Part shown: piece by piece, positions 58,154 through 64,000 of the stretch
Layout: every line of letters begins with the position of its first letter
How positions within the stretch are numbered: the stretch's first letter is position 1
Assembly: GCA_014529385.2 (NCBI GenBank)
Contig: CM043956.1
Span: forward strand, 85,055,721-85,119,720
DNA: 64,000 nt
DNA from: Adiantum capillus-veneris
Taxonomy: Eukaryota > Streptophyta > Polypodiopsida > Polypodiales > Pteridaceae
Direction: 5' to 3'
The notes under the pieces: model-generated
The model's input: only the letters and a program-made list of their open reading frames with translations
Database searches by the model: none
Told to the model about the DNA's origin: nothing
Position numbers and translations under genes: made by a program

Positions 58154-59608
58154 ATGGTTGACAGTAATCAAGAGAGTAGAATGAACATTGATATATTTGA
58201 TTTTGCACATGAAGGTGCTAATGATGATGCTCCCATGTTTGTGAATTATCTCGTAACTAGGTTGCAGCAAGCTATGGGCAACCCTGCTTTGCAAGCCGAA
58301 TTTACTCAACAACTTCATGCTTGTGGAATTTCCCTTCCTCTCCAAGAGGAGAGAGAGCTTAGGAGGCCTCTTGAAAAGACTCCCAAAAGAAGACTCTCTC
58401 CCATTCGAGAGGAGGAATCCAAAGGGCAAGAAAGCAATGAAAGTTTAAGTTCCTCTGAAGATGTAGCTCCACGAAGACGGCGATCTAGACGATCGCCCAC
58501 TCCTCCCAAGAGGAAAAGATCAACACATAGTCCTTCTCCTCATCACTCTGAAAGTCAAGAGAGGAAACAAAGGAAGAAAAGGGCTAGGAAGAGGTCACCC
58601 TCTTCTCCTTCTTCTTCACCTTCCTCCTCTTCCGACAAAAGTTATGGCTATTCTCCTAGAGAATACAAGAGGGGAGGACATCGAAAATCATTTCCTGCAT
58701 GGTGAAGGTCACAAAAGCTAAAGAAGTTCAAGGAGGGAGGAAAGAGTATCTCTTTTCTCACCTATGATGGCACCTTCGGTGCTACTGACAAAGTGTTGGC
58801 CTTCATCCAGCAATTTGATGCGGCCTTTGGAGATGAGGGCTTCACAGAGTCTTCTAAGCTACGCCATGTAGCTATGCACTTCCAAAAATCAGCTCGTCAA
58901 TGGTGGGCTAGCCTTCGTGGCAATGGTCAAGCCCCAAAGACATGGAAAACTCTACGAGTTTCCATCATGAAGCAATTCCTTGCAAGCGATGCAAAGGACA
59001 AAGTGCTTACCGAATGGTGCAGCTTGAAGCTCCTCTCCCATGGGTCTATCCACAAATATGTAGACAAGTTTTGGGATTTACATCTCAAGGCTATTGTCTT
59101 TCAAAAGATAGACTTTTCCGAGCAAAGGCAACAATTCTGTGCGGGATTACCTGAAGAGATGGCCGAATACATCAACTCTCAATGGCGTGGTACTATTAGC
59201 GAAGTAATCCATCACACCATGGTGGCTTCACGCATCAATTTCCATCAAGGGGCTAGACATAATGTCAAGCCCATGGAAAACAAAGACAAAAATGATGCAA
59301 AGGGGAAAACCAATGTTCAAAATACTTCCCAAGTCAATTCCAACAACAACAACAATCAGTCCAAGGAAAAGGCAGTTTAGAAAGGTAAAAACAAACTCTC
59401 TCCTGAAGAGCTTGAAGCTTTTCGCAAGGACCATAAGTGTTTCAAGTGTGGGGAGCAAGGACATGGCTATCGTTCTTGCCCCAAGAAGAATATTAGCAAT
59501 GAGACTCCTAGGGATTCCACCATTGAAGCTCCAAAAGAGGATGCTCATTGCAAAGGATCATCACTTTCCTATGCTTGGGGAAAGGTAAGAGAGCATGATG
59601 CATTCATC
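58154..59608 (+). pseudogene. Chromovirus gag with RS-rich N-terminal extension and zinc knuckle
   Basis: ATG 58154 opens MVDSNQESRMNIDIFDF. Residues about 105-180 are strongly Arg/Ser-rich (RRRRSRRSPTPPKRKRS and a long Ser tract). After TGA 58703-58705 the same frame continues with the capsid core (TYDGTFGATDKVLAFIQQFD, ARQWWASLRG, LKLLSHGSIHKYVDKF). After TAG 59378-59380 it continues with a CCHC knuckle CFKCGEQGHGYRSC. Both stops fit C-to-T changes at Arg (CGA) and Gln (CAG) codons. An upstream TTG at 58112 is in frame, but the ATG is the likelier start. Confidence 0.85.
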
Positions 59609-60445
59609 TTGTTTGACCCTGGCTCTACTCTCAACTTCATATCAATGGAGTTGGCCACCAAGTTGGGCATTCAAGATTTTGATATGGGAGATATAGTAGT
59701 GGATGATGCAGATTTCAAGGGACAACAAGCCTCCGTTACTCCCTTGATTGGGAAGTTGAGGCTTCATGTCCAAATCTATGTCGACAAAGAAGACTTCTTC
59801 ATATCTCCTCTCCAACATGAGGATGTTATCCTAGGGGCACCATGGTTTGATCGCATGGTTGCCAACATGAAGTTCCCTGAAAGGAGAATCTACTTCACCT
59901 ACAGGGGAAAGAACATGTATATAGATGCTAGTGAGCGTTGTCCCACTATTTCACTTGTAAATCCTCTTGCTTTTGATAAGTCAATGAAGAGCTCAGTTTC
60001 TGCGTACATGATTTTTGTCAAAGAGTCTCTAAAAGATACTAATGTTTCATCAAATGTAAATGGTAGGAATCAAGAAGAGTTAGACTTGTCCAATTTTCTA
60101 AAAGGATTCCAAGATGTGTTCATCGATGATATCCCTATGGACTTACCTCCCAAACGAGGGGATGATGACCATCGCATTGAGCTCCTTCCTGGAAGCTCAC
60201 CACCTAACAAGCCTCCTTATCGAGTCTTACAAGCTCAACAAGAGGAGATCATGAGGCAAGTACAAGAGCTGGTAGACAAAGGGATGGTGAGGCCTAGCTC
60301 CTCTCCCTTTTGTTCTCCAGTCTTTTTAGTGCAAAAGAAAGATGGTACATACTGTATGTGTGTGGACTATCGAGCACTAAACCATATCACTATCAAAAAC
60401 AGATTTCCCGTACCTCGGGTAGAAGATCTATTTGATAAGGTATGA
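59585..60445 (+). pseudogene. Chromovirus protease and start of RT
   Basis: The protease has the active-site motif ILFDPGSTLNFIS (D-P-G variant) near 59603-59641 and VILGAPWFDRM as the flap/ILG region. RT begins near 60160 (HRIELLPGSSPPNKPPYRV) and proceeds through RPSSSPFCSPVFLVQKKDGT to VEDLFDKV, where TGA 60443-60445 interrupts it. The TGA fits CGA to TGA. Confidence 0.88.
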
Positions 60446-61090
60446 GTCTCTACCTACTTCAGTAGGATTGACCTTAATAGTGGCTATCATCAAATAAGGA
60501 TAGTGGATGAAGATATCTTAAAGACCGCGTTTCGCACAACGTTTGGTCTTTATGAATATCTAGTCATGCCTTTTGGCTTGACTAATGCACTAGCTACGTT
60601 CAATCGTTTGATGGAGAAAATTTTTAGACCATACTGCAAATTCACTGGAGTGTTCTTTGATGATATCTCCATCTACTCCAAGTCTTTGGAGGAACATAAG
60701 AAACATCTCCAAGTGATTTTTCAAGCATTGAGGGAGAACAAGCTTTTTCTCAGCCAAAAGAAAAGCGAATTCTTCCTTCAAGAGATTCAATACCTAGGTC
60801 ATATTATCTCTAAAGATGGTATCCCAATGGATCTATCAAAGTTAGAGGTAATAAAAGCATGGCCTAACCCAAGAAATCTACATGAGCTAAGAAGCTTTAT
60901 TGGTATGTGCGCATACTATAGACGCTTCATAGAAAAATTCTCTCAAGTAGCAGGACCACTACACGACTTAACTAAGAAGAACGTTAAGTTTGTATGGATT
61001 GCTAAGGAGCAAAATGCTTTTGAAAAGCTCAAAGAGAAGATTACTTCCCAACCAGTCCCCGTGCTTCCGGATCTCTCAAAGCCATTTTAG
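60446..61090 (+). pseudogene. Chromovirus reverse transcriptase catalytic part
   Basis: In frame after the 60443 stop: TYFSRIDLNSGYHQIR with the first catalytic Asp, EYLVMPFGLTNALATFNRLM, then GVFFDDISIYS with the DD pair at about 60659-60664 (FFDD instead of the usual YLDD/FLDD), IQYLGHIISKDGI, and the connection region RSFIGMCAYYRRFIEKFSQV. TAG at 61088-61090 ends it before RNase H. Confidence 0.9.
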
Positions 61091-61432
61091 GTCCAATGTG
61101 ATACTTGTGGTGATTGCCTTGGAGCAGTTTTGCTTCAAGAAGGGAATGCCATAGCATATGAGAGCCAAAGGCTCAATATTGATGAATGAGTCTCGGGCAT
61201 TTATGAGAAAGAGCTTTTAGCTGTTCTACATGCCCTAGACACATGGAAGAACTACCTATTGGGGACTCCATTTATCCTATGAACCAACCACCAAAGTCTT
61301 AAGTATTTCATGACGCAAACCAAGATTTTCGACAAACAAATGAGGTGGACAAATTTTCTTTCGCAATTTAATTTCCATATTGCTCACATAGCTGGTAAGC
61401 ACAATCAAGTGGCTGATGCACTTTCACGATGA
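61091..61432 (+). pseudogene. Chromovirus RNase H, three stops and a lost catalytic residue
   Basis: The frame reads VQCDTCGDCLGAVLLQEG, then IYEKELLAVLHALDTWKNYL, then TNHQSLKYFMTQ and HIAGKHNQVADALSR. The first Asp and the Glu are present, but the third acid, normally Asp in T-D-H-Q-S, is Asn (AAC at 61286-61288, a G-to-A change). TGA codons at 61187, 61280 and 61430 each sit where Arg fits, as CGA to TGA. Confidence 0.85.
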
Positions 61433-62224
61433 CCCAAAGTTAATGCGGTGTCTATAGCTACTCACAAGGATCTATCCTCTATGATAGATGAGTATGCTAC
61501 TAACCCTGACTTTAGAGACATAATATCAGCCCTTGCTTTGGGGATGAAAGAGGAACCATTCACCTTGCAGGATGGTTATCTTCTCCACGGAAATAGGCTA
61601 TGTGTTACCCATTCCCTTCGTGAGAAAGTTATGTATGAATCCCATGCTCCTCCATATGCGGGGCATAGAGGTATTCAACCTACTCTCCGAGGAGTAGAGA
61701 CGTACTTCTATTAGCCTACCATGAAAGTGGACATACAAGAGTATGTTTCAAAATGTGTAGTATGCCAAAAGACCAAGTATGATAGAGGGAAGCAACCTGG
61801 ATTACTCCAACCATTGCCTATCCCAAATTCACGATGGGAGAGTATATCCATGGATTTCATCTTTGGATTACCCAAGTCTATCCATGGGAATACAGGAATA
61901 TGGACAATAGTTGATAGGTTTAGCAAGCAAGCACATTTTATTCCCGTCAACAAGACTACTAAGGCACATCAAATGGCAACTCTCTTCATATCTCAGATTT
62001 TCAAGCACCATGGATTACCCACATCCATCGTGTCAGATAGAGATCCTAGAATGACCAGTAATTTCTGGAAAGGTCTCTTTGAAAATCTAGGAACAAGATT
62101 GAATTTCTCTTCGGCCTATCACCCACAAACGGATGGCCAAAGTGAGATAGCCAATCTTACGATACTCGATTTACTCAAGACTTATGTTACCAAAGTAGAT
62201 CAACGCTCACAAAGCACCGTTTGA
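61433..62224 (+). pseudogene. Chromovirus integrase, zinc finger and DDE core
   Basis: Zinc finger HAPPYAGHRG...CVVCQKTKYDRG spans TAG 61712-61714, which replaces a conserved Trp (TGG to TAG). The core has ESISMDFIFGLPKS, SIVSDRDPRM and QTDGQSEIAN as D, D and E. Near 62205-62213 (DQRS then AAAGCACCG) about 25 codons that normally link the core to the C-terminal region are missing and the frame shifts. Confidence 0.88.
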
Positions 62225-62867
62225 GATCATTGAGGGAAGACCTAAAAGTCCCTTGCTACTCAAAGTACATGGGAATATCTTCGCCGCCGATGAGTATAGC
62301 CGTGACCTACAAGAATCTTTTCAAAAGATTAAGGAGGCTATATCCATCTCTCAACAAAGGCAAAAATCTGCTGCTGATAAGCACATAAGAGCCTTAATGT
62401 TCAAAGAAAATGATTGGGTCTTACTCAAGTTTCCTAAGGCTCGTTTAAGGCAAATGATGGGCAAAAATCCTATGGGCCATCAAAAGTATTATGCTAAACT
62501 AGCAAAAAGATACTATGGTCCTTTCCAAATCTTGAAGCCCATCAATGAGATGGCTTATCAACTCAAGTTTCCCAACCATTGGCTCATACACAATGCCTTT
62601 CATGTAAGCCTACTTAAGCCCTACAAAGGAGATCCACCAACTGAAGCAATTATTGAAGATCCTCCCGAAGTTGAAGACCAAGAAGAGGTGCCATAACCCA
62701 AAGCTGTCCTTCGGCATGAAGACAAGGTACTACGACATGGTAAGATTATCCCACGGTATCTTATTAAGTTCAAAAATTATCCTTTTGAAAATGCTAGATG
62801 GATGCAAGGAATACAACTTAAGGATAGTATGAACCTTGTCAATGCTTACAATGATACATTAGAGTAA
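62213..62867 (+). pseudogene. Chromovirus integrase C-terminus and chromodomain
   Basis: The new frame begins KAPFEIIEGRPKSPLLLKVH, continues through FKENDWVLLKFPKARLRQMM and GPFQILKPINEMAYQLKFP (GPY/F module; here GPFQI) and NAFHVSLLKPYKG. TAA at 62694-62696 fits CAA to TAA. After it VLRHGKIIPRYLIKFKNYPF and ENARWMQGIQL form a chromodomain that would direct integration by binding histone marks. The natural end is TAA 62865-62867. Confidence 0.88.
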
Positions 62868-63224
62868 GCAAATGTACAAATTTCTTTTAAATGACTCATG
62901 TTTTTGTCTTATAAGACTAGTACTCTTTTTAATTGTGCACAGTTTTAACTAGTATGTATGCTTAGAATCATGTTTGATGATGACGTCTCTCAAACACCAA
63001 GTAGAATTTGTCACTCTACTTTGGGAGAATGAAATGGACTAAAGAGTAGACATGCTTGCGGCAGCTATGTCTCCCAAGCACCAAATGGATTAGTCATCCA
63101 TCTTGGAAAGATGTCGTAGGGTAAAAAGGGATCCTCTACCCGCTAAGTAAAATTGACTAATGACTAAGGCTTTATCTCTTCTACCTCATAGTCGAGGACG
63201 ACTATGATTTCAAGAGAGAGGTAA
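62868..63224 (+). other. Chromovirus 3' untranslated region and polypurine tract
   Basis: About 350 noncoding bases ending CAAGAGAGAGGTAA, the purine tract next to the LTR. CTCCCAAGCACCAAATGG-like and CTCTCAAACACCAAGTAG-like phrases give a loose internal repeat near 62980 and 63080. Confidence 0.7.
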
Positions 63225-64000
63225 TGTCATAAAATATAATATCTAATATCTAACCAACCCAAATGATTTTCTCATATTAAATTGATCACTTAATGTGGGA
63301 GAATAAACGGGAACAAGTGTTAAGATATAGACATGTGCTTATAGATCTATCTCAACACGGGGCCAATGGTAAAGGGGCCCAAATGAGAGATGGTCTATCA
63401 AAGAGCAAGGCTAACAAATGGAGCATAAGACCTTAGGGTTAGATTCATTGAAGATCTCCAATAATGTGTGTAAAAGGCCTTTGACCTTAGGTAAAGCTAG
63501 GGTTGAGAGCTTGAGGCGCGGGAACCCGACCCAGCTCGAGGTGCTTGTCTTGCTTGTCATGCTTGATGACTAAGGTGCTTGAGGTTCTTGATGATTGAGA
63601 TGCTTGAGATGCTTGAGGTGCTTGACATGCTTGAGATGCTAAGGTTTCACTTGAGGTGAGAACCCAGCCCAAGCTTAAAGTGCTTATGAGCCAAGCTTGT
63701 GGTGGGAACTAGGTCTATGCATAGGGGTTGGAGGTGTCAAAAAGTTAAAGATTCAATCCCTACAAGGAGGGGGCGAGCCCTACATGAGGGGGGATGAGAG
63801 AGAACACCCACACACTCACACAAGGCATGCATGGTACAAATAAAGCAAAAGGGACACTTGTCAAGTTCCTCCTCATGTTGCCCTCATGGTGTGCCTGAAG
63901 CCTATTGGTTGGCCACCCAAGGGGTCCTATAATAATTTAGGAGATTTAATTAAATGATTTAGCATTTATCTAGCCCTATCTCTCAAAGGGGGAAGGGGGT
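63225..64000 (+). repeat. Chromovirus 3' LTR (incomplete)
   Basis: TGTCATAAAATATAATATC onward, collinear with 34866-35640 and 43806-44580 with few differences. Contains the GATGCTTGAG minisatellite at about 63570-63640. Runs off the window. Confidence 0.9.

Larger units (their letters stand above)
57402..64000 (+). mobile_element. Ty3/Gypsy chromovirus, decayed, 3' LTR cut by window end
   Basis: Order: truncated 5' LTR, initiator-Met primer site, gag, protease, RT, RNase H, integrase, chromodomain, polypurine tract, 3' LTR. RT before integrase plus a C-terminal chromodomain defines a chromovirus. One reading frame spans gag to mid-integrase with eight in-frame stops; a deletion near 62210 shifts the rest, which has one more. 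Confidence 0.92.

Overview
This window looks like intergenic, repeat-rich nuclear DNA from a land plant with a large genome. The evidence is three or more plant LTR-retrotransposon lineages (Ty3/Gypsy with a DGGS-type protease, a Ty3/Gypsy chromovirus, two Ty1/Copia elements), initiator-Met-tRNA-type primer binding sites, abundant CT/CA microsatellites, and a plant-specific BYPASS1 (BPS1)/ROH1-like gene family. The species cannot be named from the sequence. No prokaryotic operon, CRISPR array, rRNA or tRNA gene was recognised.

Layout. 1-5856: Gypsy element on the minus strand, with 5' LTR, gag, frameshifted protease, and an RT-integrase ORF fused by an internal deletion; its 3' LTR lies outside the window. 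6294-11844: structurally complete Copia element on the plus strand with two LTRs and a perfect 5-bp target duplication (AAGTA), but with coding lesions. 12.4-14.5 kb: decayed minus-strand coding sequence of unknown family. 14.5-20.3 kb: little recognisable content apart from small tandem repeats. 20284-46300: a segmentally duplicated region carrying three copies of an intronless, GC-rich BPS1-like gene, each preceded by an array of a short repeated motif and followed by CT/CA microsatellites. A 5'-truncated Copia element lies between copies 1 and 2, and its fragment marks the junction between copies 2 and 3. 46.3-49.3 kb: remnants of LTR elements. 49.4-54.0 kb: a four-copy tandem array of about 1.15-1.2 kb units, built of ~105-bp submonomers containing a 22-bp perfect or near-perfect palindrome. 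54-57.4 kb: AT-rich sequence with diverged tandem repeats. 57.4-64.0 kb: a chromovirus on the plus strand with gag, protease, RT, RNase H, integrase and chromodomain, interrupted by nine in-frame stops and one deletion; its 3' LTR runs off the window.

The only plausible working host genes are the three BPS1-like copies. Copies 2 and 3 encode the same 351-residue protein and belong to a recent tandem duplication of about 8.92 kb. Copy 1 is older, encodes 348 residues, and lacks the TATA-containing stretch found upstream of copies 2 and 3. The retroelements appear inactive: almost every in-frame nonsense codon can be explained by a C-to-T transition (CGA to TGA, CAR to TAR, TGG to TAG), as expected for old methylated DNA.
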